Part shown: positions 34,759 to 44,140 of the stretch, in pieces | How the letters are laid out: every line of letters starts with the position of its first letter | How positions within the stretch are numbered: the stretch's first letter is position 1 | NCBI RefSeq assembly: GCF_000236685.1 | Contig: NC_016633.1 | Span: 248,001-312,000, forward strand | Source: Sphaerochaeta pleomorpha str. Grapes | Lineage (GTDB): Bacteria; Spirochaetota; Spirochaetia; Sphaerochaetales; Sphaerochaetaceae | Length of the DNA stretch: 64,000 bases | Direction: 5' to 3' | Translations under genes and position numbers: made by a program | Notes under the pieces: model-generated | What the model was told of the DNA's origin: nothing | Database searches by the model: none | Seen by the model: the letters and a program-made list of their open reading frames with translations, nothing else

Positions 34759-35041
34759 AGCTAGCAAAATAACAGGTAACGATGTACCTTTTGATAGGGA
34801 ATTTACTCAACTGCACAAAAAGGATTACAGAACGAGATATATCTGCAAGACATTGGATCATGCCAGAAAAGTGAGAAGGGTTTATCCTGAAGCATGGCGA
34901 TGGATTGGATTTTGGGATGAGAGAAAAAGGCTAGAACTCAAGAATAAATCTGATTTAAAAAAAACCTTTTACCAGACATCAGTAAATTATGGGTTTGTGC
35001 ATTTTGCATTCACTCAGTCTTGCCTTGAATACATCTTTTAG
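34759..35041 (+). pseudogene. Coding remnant of unknown origin
   Basis: One forward frame is open for about 94 codons up to TAG at 35039 but lacks a start codon with a ribosome site. It encodes a basic, aromatic-rich sequence (HKKDYRTRYICKTLDHARKV, RRVYPEAWRWIGFWDERKR) that looks like real protein rather than noise. I cannot name the family. It fills most of the 504-nt gap between the importer and the protease gene. Confidence 0.3.
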
Positions 35042-35096
35042 GATGGCAGTACCTGTCGGTCGTGACTATATATGTTTTATAAGAGGGAGAGATACT

Positions 35097-35834
35097 ATGA
35101 AATATCTGCGTGAAAACAAGCCAATCTGGCATGCATTGGTCTGGGTTGCGATCTATGTGGTCCTGGTCAACGTAGGCGACTTTGTTGCATCGCAACTTCC
35201 GGTCGCGGTCTGGGCGACCTGTTTTCTGCTTGGCTGTCTTTCTATTACGCTGATAATCTACCTGAAGCAGACTAATCAGGCTGAATTCTATGGAGTAAAG
35301 CGCCCGCAAGCCGGAACCCTACCGCTTGCTCTCTACCTCGTGCCGCTGTTCGCAATCGCCTTCCTCCAGTATGCAAAGGGGCTCGATTCAAAGCTCGACA
35401 CAAGTATCATTGTCATCGATTTCTTGCTTGTAACATGTGTTGGGTTCATCGAGGAACTTCTGTTCCGGGGCTTCCTGTTCAAGGCCATACTGAAGAAGGG
35501 CAACCTGAATAAAGCGATTTTCATTTCCGGCATCACTTTCGGTATCGGACACATTGTTAACCTGGCTCGTGGTTACTCATTTTCGGATCAGCTAATCCAG
35601 ATAGTCGTTGCAATAGCGATCGGGATTGTGCTTGCCTATTGTGTCGCCCTCACCGGTAGCATCATTATGGGAGTGGTCTTTCACGCGCTGTTCAACCTCA
35701 GCGGAACGCTTACTAATCATGAAACCGTCTTGGACACGTACATTGTTTTCGCTATGCTTGTCGTGTTGATCCCGTATGTCCTTTTCATGCGGAATCGGCT
35801 AGCTCGAGTACAGGCGCAGGTGGCAACCGCTTAG
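35097..35834 (+). CDS. CPBP-family intramembrane metalloprotease (CAAX protease/bacteriocin-immunity type)
   Basis: 245 residues from the ATG at 35097, with GAGGGAG 7 nt upstream (the longer frame from 34989 has no ribosome site). Eight hydrophobic segments are predicted. The CPBP motifs are present: EELLFRGFLFKAI (motif 1, metal and catalytic Glu-Glu and Arg), FGIGHIVNL (motif 2 His) and VVFHALFNLSG (motif 3 His and Asn). Members include Rce1-like prenyl-protein proteases and bacteriocin self-immunity proteins; substrate unknown. A second CPBP gene lies at 41722. Confidence 0.92.
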   Translation: MKYLRENKPIWHALVWVAIYVVLVNVGDFVASQLPVAVWATCFLLGCLSITLIIYLKQTNQAEFYGVKRPQAGTLPLALYLVPLFAIAFLQYAKGLDSKLDTSIIVIDFLLVTCVGFIEELLFRGFLFKAILKKGNLNKAIFISGITFGIGHIVNLARGYSFSDQLIQIVVAIAIGIVLAYCVALTGSIIMGVVFHALFNLSGTLTNHETVLDTYIVFAMLVVLIPYVLFMRNRLARVQAQVATA

Positions 35835-36337
35835 AGGAAGCCCGATGTAGGGATAGGTGGTGTATAAAAACGTATGTATTTTTTCAAAACAAAGATACGT
35901 AAAGAAAAAATTACATAGGTGAGCATTGAACGTAATACCAATATCATTATATCCATCGATCCCAGAATACTGGTTTTAAACAAGCAGGTCGCTTCAACAG
36001 GATAATCCATAGTAAGTTTCAACTAGCAAAACAACGAGTTTATCTATGGATAATAGCTGGCATTTTGTCGGCAAATATACCCTTGGTTGTAATGGCATTG
36101 CTCTTTGGAGTCAGTCATTGCACAATTACTTACTCAACTACTGCATAAGAATGGGTTTTTATATTGGTTGGCCAAGGATACAGTCTGGCAAGAATCGGGC
36201 GCCTGCTGTTTGCTGGTTTACAGATAAACCATGGTAACATGTGCGGGAACAGAGCCTGGAAGAAATTGATGTACTCAAAATGCTACTTGCCTGTATCTTC
36301 TGCGGATATATCTATTTGTACAGGATTGTCTAGTATT
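35835..36337. other. Gap, nothing recognised
   Basis: About 500 nt, AT-rich in the first half. Short ORFs on both strands lack ribosome sites and similarity. No RNA gene or strong hairpin was seen. Confidence 0.4.
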
Positions 36338-37865
36338 TCACTCAATATCGAGATCCGATACTATCTTCGGGTATTCCCTTTCTGTCTCTGACATATCGTG
36401 CAGGGGGTCCCAAACCTGGGCAAAGAAGGGGTCCACCTTAGCCCTTGCTGCATAATTCCAGCTCTTTCTCTCACAATGGGGACACCAGTGGCCTCCCTCC
36501 AGAACCAAACGGGGGCTAGCCTCGAACTCATGATTGAATGCACAGGAGAAACGGAGTTTTGTAGTCCAATCTCCCTTTGTCATAGAAACTGACAGGCATT
36601 TTCCACCGCGGAATTCGGCCGCCTGGCATAAGTCCTGTATATCGAGTTCGTTCTCGTTTTTTGTCTCATCGAATCCATGGTCAAGGGAAACCACCACCTC
36701 ATAGGATTGGAAATGCTCTATCTTACCAAGGTCCTTTGGGATGTTCTCCCACTGCTTCCTGCTTCCCCAATAGGCATCGATGTGCTCTTCCATAGATTGT
36801 TCCAGAAACCGTACCGTCCCGTGTTCTCCCCTTGCAAGCTTCAAAAACCTCCGTTTGATAAGGTTTCCCATCAATCTTTGGCCTCCGGGTAAGGAGCAGA
36901 TAAACCGTATAAGATCCGCTGTTTTCCCCAGATCCTTTAAGATTTCACGGTAGAAATACTGTATGGAATCGTGCCGGAAATGGAGAAACTGTTCCAATGT
37001 GTCTGAGTCAAGGTAAAACTGACCATGGAAATTCCGCGTAGCAAACCATTTCGGATTGACAATATAGGACAGATCCTTGAAACCGAGTTCCCGGTAGATT
37101 TGTGCATACAGGCTATAGGTATCTATCCTGCAGGATTCTCCACCTCCTATTATTGTATATATGGCCCCAGAATTTCAAAGGAAGGCTTTCTTCTTGCTCT
37201 GCTTTGCAGAGATTTTTAAGCAAAATCCCGGAATCACGGTCGGAAATGTACTCGAGCACATTGTCCAGACAGTTGTGAAAAATGATTGCATCCTGAATTC
37301 GGCCCATTGCCTTCCCTAAAATCCCTGTCTGGCGAAGGCTTACCCAGTATTTCAGGCCAGATTCGACAAGAGCACGTTCTGCGGCAACCTTTGAAACAGC
37401 ATAGTAGTCAAATATGCTCGGTTTCACTGGATCGCCTATCCGGCCCCAGTGAATCGGTGGCATACGGTCGCCCATCTCGGCAATGGTTCCAATCGAAACG
37501 ACTTTCACCGTGTCCTCCCGTCTCTGAGCCTTGATAGAGCGAAGGATATTTTTCATGGAACCATAGTTTATTTTCATGGAAAGATCAGGATGATAATCTG
37601 CAGCCGGTGATACCAGCGCCGCAGTATGCAAGACAATATCAACGCCTTCCATGCATTCGTAGACATCATCATAATGAGTCAAGTCTCCCCAATGGATGGT
37701 AAGGGCAGGGTGGCTCTCAAATGGCTTCAGTTTCTTCCTGTCGGTGGGGGTGTCCAAAACGAGAAGCACAATATCCTGCCTGTTACCATCTTTAAGCAAC
37801 TCCTGCAAGCAGCAAAAGCCCATGTTCCCTGTTGCCCCGGTGAGAAAAATCCTTTGTTTCTGCAT
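36338..37865 (-). pseudogene. NAD-dependent epimerase/dehydratase with extra C-terminal domain, interrupted by a +1 frameshift
   Basis: The 5' part (from the ATG at 37865) encodes an extended SDR: IFLTGATGNMGFCCLQELL, VDIVLHTAALVSP, VVSIGTIAEMG and YYAVSKVAAERAL with the YxxxK pair. It stops at about 37113 after FWGHIYNNRRWR. In the next frame the expected continuation is present without a gap: IIGGGESCRIDTYSLYAQIY, then KWFATRNFHGQFYLDSDTLEQF, running to a CPHCERKSWNYAARAK tail and stop at 36338. One extra base in the AATAATAGG stretch (about 37149-37156) accounts for the shift. Without it the product would be about 508 residues. It may be a recent pseudogene, a sequencing error, or a programmed shift. 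It is encoded 2 nt after the intact epimerase gene, so the pair formed an operon. Confidence 0.85.
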
Positions 37866-37867
37866 GG

Positions 37868-38881
37868 CTACTCAGCCTTCATAGCAACAGTCTCAACCTG
37901 TTTGTCTATGATATCCAGGCACAGGAGTATGGATTCCCCGATGGCCTTTTCTATATCGTCGCTTTCCACGCCAAGGATCTCACAACCCAACGATTTGTCA
38001 ATATATTGTTTGGAACATTGCAAAGCAGTGAACTTGTCCAGGTTGAGCCCCCCTTCGATATTGCGTTTTTTCTGTTCCCTCATGATTTTACGTATCCCGA
38101 TTCCAAACAGCCAATTGGGAATCGTAAGGATTTTCTTGTCCGGGCACCCTAGGTACCGGTGGATTATCGTAAGCAATTCCTTCCATTGCATATTATAGTA
38201 CCCGATTGGGTAGCAGTGGCCGCCTTCGTTTCTTTCCAAGGCCCCTGCAACTGCCTGCCCTACCTGATGGACTGTCACCATTGTCGTTCCGCCTTTGGGA
38301 AACAGCGTTACTTTTTTCATTCCCCTGATCATCTCTACCAAAAATACCCATACAGGTTTGCGTCCAGGCTGGACCCCAAATATATAGGGAAGCTCAAGGA
38401 CTGCCACAGCGAAATTATTATCTGCAAACGAGAGGGCTACCTCTTCCTGGTCTCTTCTCGAGCGTATGTAAGGATGCCATTTTGTCAGCTCCATATCAGG
38501 CCATAGCTTGTTGAAATAGGCAAAGTAGGAACCAAGGATCACCGTATGTTTCACCCCTGATTCCCTTGCCAGGGTGAGCAGTCGTTTCACTGGGTCAATG
38601 TTATACTTCTTATACGAGTCGTAGATTGGGGGAGGACCCTCAAAACGTTCATCGATGCCGGCAGCAAAGACAAACCCCTTGCAGCCGGACAAACGGGTTT
38701 TTATTTCCTCATCGCTCATTTTAAGATAATTACCGTATTCAATCTCAAGGTTGGGGGGTAACACGGCACCGGTAGGTAAGGGCGGTAATGCCAGAGTGGT
38801 GACCGTATGACCTCTGGCAAGCAATTCCCTTGCGGCTTCACTCCCGATCAACCCGGTTCCCCCGATCATGAATATGTGCAT
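37868..38881 (-). CDS. NAD(P)-dependent epimerase/dehydratase-like protein
   Basis: 337 residues of the atypical/extended SDR type. The Rossmann start MHIFMIGGTGLIGSEAARELLARG is clear, followed by FVFAAGIDER, HTVILGSYFAYFNKLWP, an RSRRDQEEVAL segment at the catalytic position (no standard YxxxK) and VAVLELPYIFG. GGTTMVTVHQVGQAVAGALE and a sugar-nucleotide-like C-terminal domain follow. The missing Tyr of the catalytic motif suggests an atypical activity or binding role, as in NmrA-like or ComplexI-NDUFA9-like SDRs. It is the first gene of a two-gene operon with the frameshifted epimerase. Confidence 0.85.
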   Translation of the reverse strand: MHIFMIGGTGLIGSEAARELLARGHTVTTLALPPLPTGAVLPPNLEIEYGNYLKMSDEEIKTRLSGCKGFVFAAGIDERFEGPPPIYDSYKKYNIDPVKRLLTLARESGVKHTVILGSYFAYFNKLWPDMELTKWHPYIRSRRDQEEVALSFADNNFAVAVLELPYIFGVQPGRKPVWVFLVEMIRGMKKVTLFPKGGTTMVTVHQVGQAVAGALERNEGGHCYPIGYYNMQWKELLTIIHRYLGCPDKKILTIPNWLFGIGIRKIMREQKKRNIEGGLNLDKFTALQCSKQYIDKSLGCEILGVESDDIEKAIGESILLCLDIIDKQVETVAMKAE

Positions 38882-39777
38882 TTGCCTTTTCCCCCTCTCA
38901 AAAAAAATTATTTTTTACCAAGCGCGGCAATCCAAAGTGCAAGCATGCTTTGCAATATATCGCTATGGGAATCATCGGATAGTTTGCTTCGGTTGTATAG
39001 ATTAAAGCTGCACTGACAAGTCTAAAGAAGCAAGTATCGTAGGGACTTGGGAATGTAAAAATACAATAACGTGCTACAACGAAGCGTGATGCAAGGAATA
39101 CGGTTTGTATTCTCTACTGAACTCTATTCCTGCCTGCCAGGCAACTGTTGAAAAATCACTATCCATATTTTAAATACATATAAGATTTTTATATAGAAAA
39201 AATAACCGACCAGATATTGGGAAGCATAAAGGAAGAAGGATTTCAGCCGGAAAAGAAAAGGACTCGATTTCTCGCGCTACCTCAAGGCCTGCTCGAAATT
39301 GATAACCGAGCATCTCCAACAATATTTTCCTAAGCTTTGGAAGCAAATCATCACAATCTTGGTCCTGCGCTTTCTTTAAGGGAAAACCTGTAAGCGAATC
39401 GACCTGCATTAAGAATGCAGCTTCCTTTCTGATCAAGTACTGAAGGCTAAGCACTTAGTACAGCAACGATTGTAGTTGTTGTGGTGTCAAAGTCCCCCGC
39501 AGTCCCTACAATCGAATGAGATGGCCAAATTACACAATGATGTGTACGACCTCAGCAGCTACCTGTACGTTTTGCCTGCAACGGATTATTCCATCCTTGT
39601 TCCCAGGGCGAAAATGCAGGTCATTAGAAACGGAAAATATCTGTAGGAAAAGCTTTTGTTTTTCAGAGAAAAGCTAATTCGAGTTTAAGATACTCACTGT
39701 CAAAAGTACGTAAGAAAAAAAATGATTAGATATCTGTTGTGCTCTACTCCATTTCCCTTTAGCATAAAATCAATCGA
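38882..39777. other. 900-nt gap with two possible gene remnants
   Basis: Two protein-like stretches can be seen. On the minus strand 39170-39454 encodes 94 residues with a helical, charged core (QVDSLTGFPLKKAQDQDCDD) but no clear ribosome site. On the plus strand 39521-39646 encodes 41 residues starting MAKLHNDVYDLSSYLYVLPA and ending MQVIRNGKYL, which could be a C-terminal gene remnant. Neither is recognised. The rest shows no structure. Confidence 0.3.
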
Positions 39778-41073
39778 ATGCAAAAGGAAAAGGAACCTCG
39801 TATGGAACGCACAGAAAAATACCTATATACGATCATGCTGTTCTTTATCCTGGCTTTGGCCATAGTTGGGCTGGCTATTGATGGACCGCTGCCTGTCTTT
39901 GATGGTTTTTTGCAAATCCAAAGCAAAGGATCAAGACTCATCAATGACTTTACAACCTATGGGGTAGGCTCTGCCATGTTCAATGCTGCCCTTGTCGGGC
40001 TCATCGGATTGTCAGTTGTCTTCTTTGCCACGGTCAGTCTGTCAGGTCCGACAATTTCAGCCATTTTCACCATGATAGGATTCGGTTTTTTTGGAAAGAC
40101 TCCTCTCAATTGTGTTCCGGTTATCCTTGGGGTCTGGTTAGCTGCCAAAATTGCACACAAGACGCTAGGGTCTTACAGCCTTATTGCCTTGTTTGGAACT
40201 GCCCTTGGTCCTGTGGTGACGTTCGTTATGTTTGAGATACACCTTCCGTTCTTCATTTCCATTCCTTTGGCTCTGGTCTCAGGCCTCTTTGTCGGCTTCA
40301 TTCTGCCTGCAGTAGCCGGTTCTATGTTGCAGCTTCATCAGGGGTATAACCTGTACAACACTGGGTTCAGTTGCGGCTTCATAGGTCTATTTGCCTCAAG
40401 CATGCTTATTGCGACAAAGCGTATGGAGCCAATTACAATTGTCTGGAATTTGGCACAGGAACCGGCTCTTATACTCTTCATCCCGGTCCTGTCAGTGTTC
40501 CTCCTTTTCTTTGCCTTCCTCATCGATGGGTTTGGCAATATCCGCTCCACGTTAAAAGGGTTTGCAAATTTACAGAAACTCTCGGGACGACTGCCTACAG
40601 ACTTTTTTGATGCAGGGTCCGCTGGGGGGTCATTGGTTAATATGGGTTTGCTTGGCCTGTCTTGTTCCTTGTATGTTTGGTTTGTCAAAGCCCCGTTCAA
40701 TGGCCCTGTTATAGGGGGCATCCTGACGGTGATGGGTTTTGGAGGGTTTGGTAAGAACCTCAAGAATACCTGGCCGATTGTTGCAGGCGTTGTCTTGGCC
40801 TCCTTGGTGTTTGGCAAAGAGCTTTCAGCCCCTGGGCCAATACTTGCAGCCCTTTTTTGTACGACACTTGCCCCAATTGCCGGACAATTTGGTATACTCG
40901 CGGGAATAATTGCAGGATTCATTCATCTATTCATGGTAGAAACCACTGCCCAATGGCATGGTGGACTTGATCTGTACAACAATGGATTTGCAGGCGGGCT
41001 CACCGCAACCCTTCTCATAGCCATTCTGGAATGGTATAAGAACAATCGCCCTAAGGAGGATTTTGAGCAATGA
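39778..41073 (+). CDS. DUF1576 multi-helix membrane protein
   Basis: 431 residues, about ten or more helices. The two halves are homologous: TTYGVGSAMFNAALVGLIGL, TMIGFGFFGKTPLNCVPVIL and LHQGYNLYNTGFSCGF in the first half match SAGGSLVNMGLLGLSCSLYV, TVMGFGGFGKNLKNTWPIVA and WHGGLDLYNNGFAGG in the second. Such an internal duplication is typical of transporters. The family (DUF1576) is uncharacterised as far as I know. The ATG at 39778 is weak; an internal ATG 24 nt on (MERTEKYLYT) is a possible start. The stop overlaps the next gene (ATGA), so the two are co-translated. Confidence 0.88.
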   Translation: MQKEKEPRMERTEKYLYTIMLFFILALAIVGLAIDGPLPVFDGFLQIQSKGSRLINDFTTYGVGSAMFNAALVGLIGLSVVFFATVSLSGPTISAIFTMIGFGFFGKTPLNCVPVILGVWLAAKIAHKTLGSYSLIALFGTALGPVVTFVMFEIHLPFFISIPLALVSGLFVGFILPAVAGSMLQLHQGYNLYNTGFSCGFIGLFASSMLIATKRMEPITIVWNLAQEPALILFIPVLSVFLLFFAFLIDGFGNIRSTLKGFANLQKLSGRLPTDFFDAGSAGGSLVNMGLLGLSCSLYVWFVKAPFNGPVIGGILTVMGFGGFGKNLKNTWPIVAGVVLASLVFGKELSAPGPILAALFCTTLAPIAGQFGILAGIIAGFIHLFMVETTAQWHGGLDLYNNGFAGGLTATLLIAILEWYKNNRPKEDFEQ

Positions 41074-41462
41074 AACGAAAAGAATTTTTAGGCCGTTTGA
41101 TTGGTGAACTCACAAACTTCATGCTGGAGGGAAATCCACTCCGGTTGGTAATATCACTCCATCAGGAAAACGATGGTGCCCATATAAGTTTCTTTGATGA
41201 CAGGCCTCGCACTGAATTTGAATTGGAACAGATCAGACAAGCGCTCAACCCCAAGGCCCAAAGGCCCGAACTGGCACAATATTATGGCTTGATGGCAGGC
41301 CATGATATGACTTGGGGAGCCCGGCTGAAACTTATTGGATGGCAGATAAAACACGCGAGTGTGAACAATTCTGACAGTGGTCTGCAAATTGACCTCTGGT
41401 TGGGCAGTGATGCCTTTAATCCGGAAAACTTCACCTTGGAATCAAAAGGAAAAACAAAATAA
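41070..41462 (+). CDS. Small soluble protein coupled to the DUF1576 membrane protein
   Basis: 130 residues, no signal peptide or membrane helix. It opens with a helix (KRKEFLGRLIGELTNFMLEG) and continues with alternating strands (LRLVISLHQENDGAHISFFDD, RLKLIGWQIKHASV, LQIDLWLGSD). I recognise no family. Its ATG overlaps the stop of the DUF1576 gene, and GAGGATTTTGAGC provides a ribosome site, so both products are likely made in a fixed ratio and may form one system, perhaps with this as a cytoplasmic accessory or sensor. Confidence 0.75.
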   Translation: MKRKEFLGRLIGELTNFMLEGNPLRLVISLHQENDGAHISFFDDRPRTEFELEQIRQALNPKAQRPELAQYYGLMAGHDMTWGARLKLIGWQIKHASVNNSDSGLQIDLWLGSDAFNPENFTLESKGKTK

Positions 41463-41721
41463 GAACATCGTGAAAAGGTTTTCGGTAGCATGATTCCAAC
41501 CCTGGGCAGGTAGTTAGCTAACAAGTGTTTTCAATTATGTATAAAACTAGTTCATAAAAACAAATATGTGATGTAAAATGTATTTTCAAGCTATCTGTTT
41601 AGGATGTTTTACCTACGCTATTGCTATTTTGTTTGAACTGAAAGGACTTTTGCTGGGGAATCGGAACAGCAGAAGAGCAGTCAGATGAATAAAGCATTGA
41701 GAGGGAAGGAGTACAAACTAC

Positions 41722-42459
41722 ATGATTGAAGAAAATACTCTGGAAATTGAACAACATTCCGTTTTGAAATCATTAGTGCTGCATCTTCTTCCCGGAATGT
41801 TAATCGGTATGTTCTATTTTGCATTCTATGCACGTTTTGCCAAGCATGGATATCCGTCAATTATGGCATTGGCGGTTGCGGTACCAGTGGTACTGGTACC
41901 CGTCGAATTGGGTTACTTGCTGGTACAAGGGTATAAGAAGAACAAAAAACTGTCATTGAAACAGGTTATATCCTATTTGCAGCCTATAAAAACATGGGAG
42001 TATTTTGTTTGGATTCCCATTTTATTTGGAATTATTGGAATTATCTTTACCCAGATGAAACCTGTTGACCAATTTATGCAGAGCCACGTTTTTTCTTGGA
42101 TGCCTACTATGCAAAGCGGGCTAGAGGGAGGCTATGCAAAACCCATCCTTATCAGAACCTATCTAATGGTAATTGTGTTTGTTGTATGCATAGGTCCCAT
42201 CGTAGAAGAATTGTATTTCAGAGGGTATTTATTACCAAGAATGAAGTATGCCGGTAAATTCGCACCTTTGCTGCATAGCTTTCTTTTTGCACTGTATCAT
42301 GTATTTACCCCCTGGATGATACTAACCCGCACCATTGGCCTCTTACCCTTGATCTACACAGTAAAAAAGAAAAATCTCTATGTCGGTATCGGTTTGCATA
42401 TACTGATGAATTCAGTCGATATGCTTACAGGAGTGCTTTTTATCACAAAAATGGTCTAA
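41722..42459 (+). CDS. CPBP-family intramembrane metalloprotease
   Basis: 245 residues with eight hydrophobic helices. Motifs: IVEELYFRGYLLPRM (catalytic EExxxR), FLFALYHVFTP (motif 2 His) and IGLHILMNSVD (motif 3 His and Asn). AAGGAG lies 10 nt before the ATG at 41722. Sequence differs from the CPBP protein at 35097, so they are not a recent duplicate. Candidate roles are processing of membrane proteins or immunity to a peptide toxin; nothing nearby points to a specific substrate. Confidence 0.92.
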   Translation: MIEENTLEIEQHSVLKSLVLHLLPGMLIGMFYFAFYARFAKHGYPSIMALAVAVPVVLVPVELGYLLVQGYKKNKKLSLKQVISYLQPIKTWEYFVWIPILFGIIGIIFTQMKPVDQFMQSHVFSWMPTMQSGLEGGYAKPILIRTYLMVIVFVVCIGPIVEELYFRGYLLPRMKYAGKFAPLLHSFLFALYHVFTPWMILTRTIGLLPLIYTVKKKNLYVGIGLHILMNSVDMLTGVLFITKMV

Positions 42460-42593
42460 AAGCTTGTGCATTCTCTTGAAACAGAAGACCTAAATTATGT
42501 GTAAGCTGTTACGATTATGTAAAATAGACACCATAAAGCAATGATATACAAAACATTTTTGAAGTGTTCTATCATTGTCAAAGGTTAAAACAT

Positions 42594-43102
42594 TTAGTCC
42601 TTCTTTTTACTAGAGGCTATAGATCGAAGCATTTCGATCTTGTCCGGTTTTCCGAGAACCAACATGCAGCTTCCGGGTGAAAGTTGTTCTGTAGGTCCAG
42701 GGTTAAAGCGCAATTTCCCTTTTGGGCTTCGGATCGCGATGATGATCAGCCCTGTTCGTTGGGGAATGCCAGCATCTTTGATCATAAATCCAGATAGTTC
42801 GGAGTCAACTTCAACGGTGACTTCCCCAAGCTCCAGCAATTCGTCATCGAAACGGGTGACGATATCCAAGAACGACATTACCTGGGGTTTGAGCATAAGG
42901 TAGGCCATTCTGATGCCACCAATTTCATTGGGAGAGATGGTTTTGTCCGCACCGGCACGCTTCAGCTTATCCGCTGAGCCTTTTTCGATAGACCTGGCAA
43001 CTATGGAGAGAGCATGGGGTTCGAACCCCGTGCGTTTAGGATTGTATAGACATTCTGGGCGTCGTTCTCAAGGCAACTATCTATGATGGTTAATGTGGTC
43101 AT
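42594..43102 (-). pseudogene. C-terminal remnant of a TrkA/RCK-type K+ channel regulator protein
   Basis: The 3' part encodes RCK-N end and RCK-C: VARSIEKGSADKLKRAGADK, TISPNEIGGIRMAYLMLKP and a TrkA-C domain (GFMIKDAGIPQRTGLIIIAI). A further 5' piece in another frame, from 43102, reads IDSCLENDAQNVYTILNARG, the region that should precede it. One base is missing near 43016-43028 between the two frames. The N-terminal half (GxGxxG Rossmann start and any channel segment) is not found upstream, so the gene is truncated and frameshifted. Confidence 0.75.
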
Positions 43103-43201
43103 TATGTAGCCTTGTTCCAATTAACTTATTGTAAATTACCTGCAATAATAAGCAGGAGAAGATTTTAATCTCTTGATAAATGTATAAAGGGGCGGTGAAT
43201 C

Positions 43202-44140
43202 ATGAGTGATTTTGCGTTGGAAGTAACCAATCTGGTAAAAGAGTATGGTGAAAAACGAGCGGTCAAGGATCTTTCTTTCCAGGTGAAAAAAGGGGAGATA
43301 TTTGGCCTTCTGGGGCCTAACGGCGCCGGAAAAACCACCACCTTGGAATGTATTGAAGGCCTACGGAAGCAAACCTCAGGGGACATTTCTGTGGCGGGTA
43401 TCAACCCGCAATCCCATAGTGGGGAGTTCTACAATACAATTGGAGTCCAATTGCAAAGTTCCGGTATACCGGAGATGATGACCTGTAGAGAAGCAATAGC
43501 CTTTTTTGGCCGCTATCATGGGGTGATACCTACCGATAAGCTTCTTATCCGGCTAGGTCTCAAAGAAAAGCTCAATGCCCCCTATCATACACTTTCTGCC
43601 GGACAACAGCGTAGGCTTTCTTTGGCAATTGCTGTTGTGCATGAACCTCAGATTCTTTTTCTTGATGAACCCACTGCAGGGCTGGATGTGCAATCAAGAA
43701 TTGCATTGCATGCAATGATTCAAGAATACAAAGGCCAAGGAAGAACGGTGATCCTGGCAACGCATGATATGGCTGAAGCTGAGACCCTTTGTGATACCAT
43801 CGGCATTATCGTCCAGGGTTCCCTTGCTATGGTAGGAACCCCTAAAGAAGTTACTGCAGCCGGAGACAAACGAACAACAATTACCCTCTCCTCAGCAAAA
43901 GGAACGCTTATCGCTCTGGCTAAGAGCGAAGATGGTAGCAAAGTAATCCAACATGCAATACTTACAGGAATAAAGGATGGGTATTGCTATTACACTACAG
44001 ACAACCCTGGCCCGGCTGTTCTGTCAATGCTCACCCTTTTACAAGAAGCTGAAGACGAATTGATTGATCTGAGGGTAGAAAGGCCTACCTTGGAAGAACG
44101 ATTTATCGAGATTACAAGCTCAAAGGAGGCTAGCGTATGA
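43202..44140 (+). CDS. ABC-2 transporter ATPase
   Basis: 312 residues. Walker A GPNGAGKTT, Q-loop region, signature LSAGQQRRLSLAIAVVHEPQ, Walker B ILFLDEPTAGLD and switch ATHDMAEAE are all present. The C-terminal 80 residues form the accessory domain usual in drug- and lipid-export ATPases (CcmA/DrrA type). It overlaps the permease gene by 4 bases (ATGA) and starts 11 nt after a GGGGCGGTG ribosome site. Function is probably export of a drug, lipid or peptide. Confidence 0.94.
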   Translation: MSDFALEVTNLVKEYGEKRAVKDLSFQVKKGEIFGLLGPNGAGKTTTLECIEGLRKQTSGDISVAGINPQSHSGEFYNTIGVQLQSSGIPEMMTCREAIAFFGRYHGVIPTDKLLIRLGLKEKLNAPYHTLSAGQQRRLSLAIAVVHEPQILFLDEPTAGLDVQSRIALHAMIQEYKGQGRTVILATHDMAEAETLCDTIGIIVQGSLAMVGTPKEVTAAGDKRTTITLSSAKGTLIALAKSEDGSKVIQHAILTGIKDGYCYYTTDNPGPAVLSMLTLLQEAEDELIDLRVERPTLEERFIEITSSKEASV

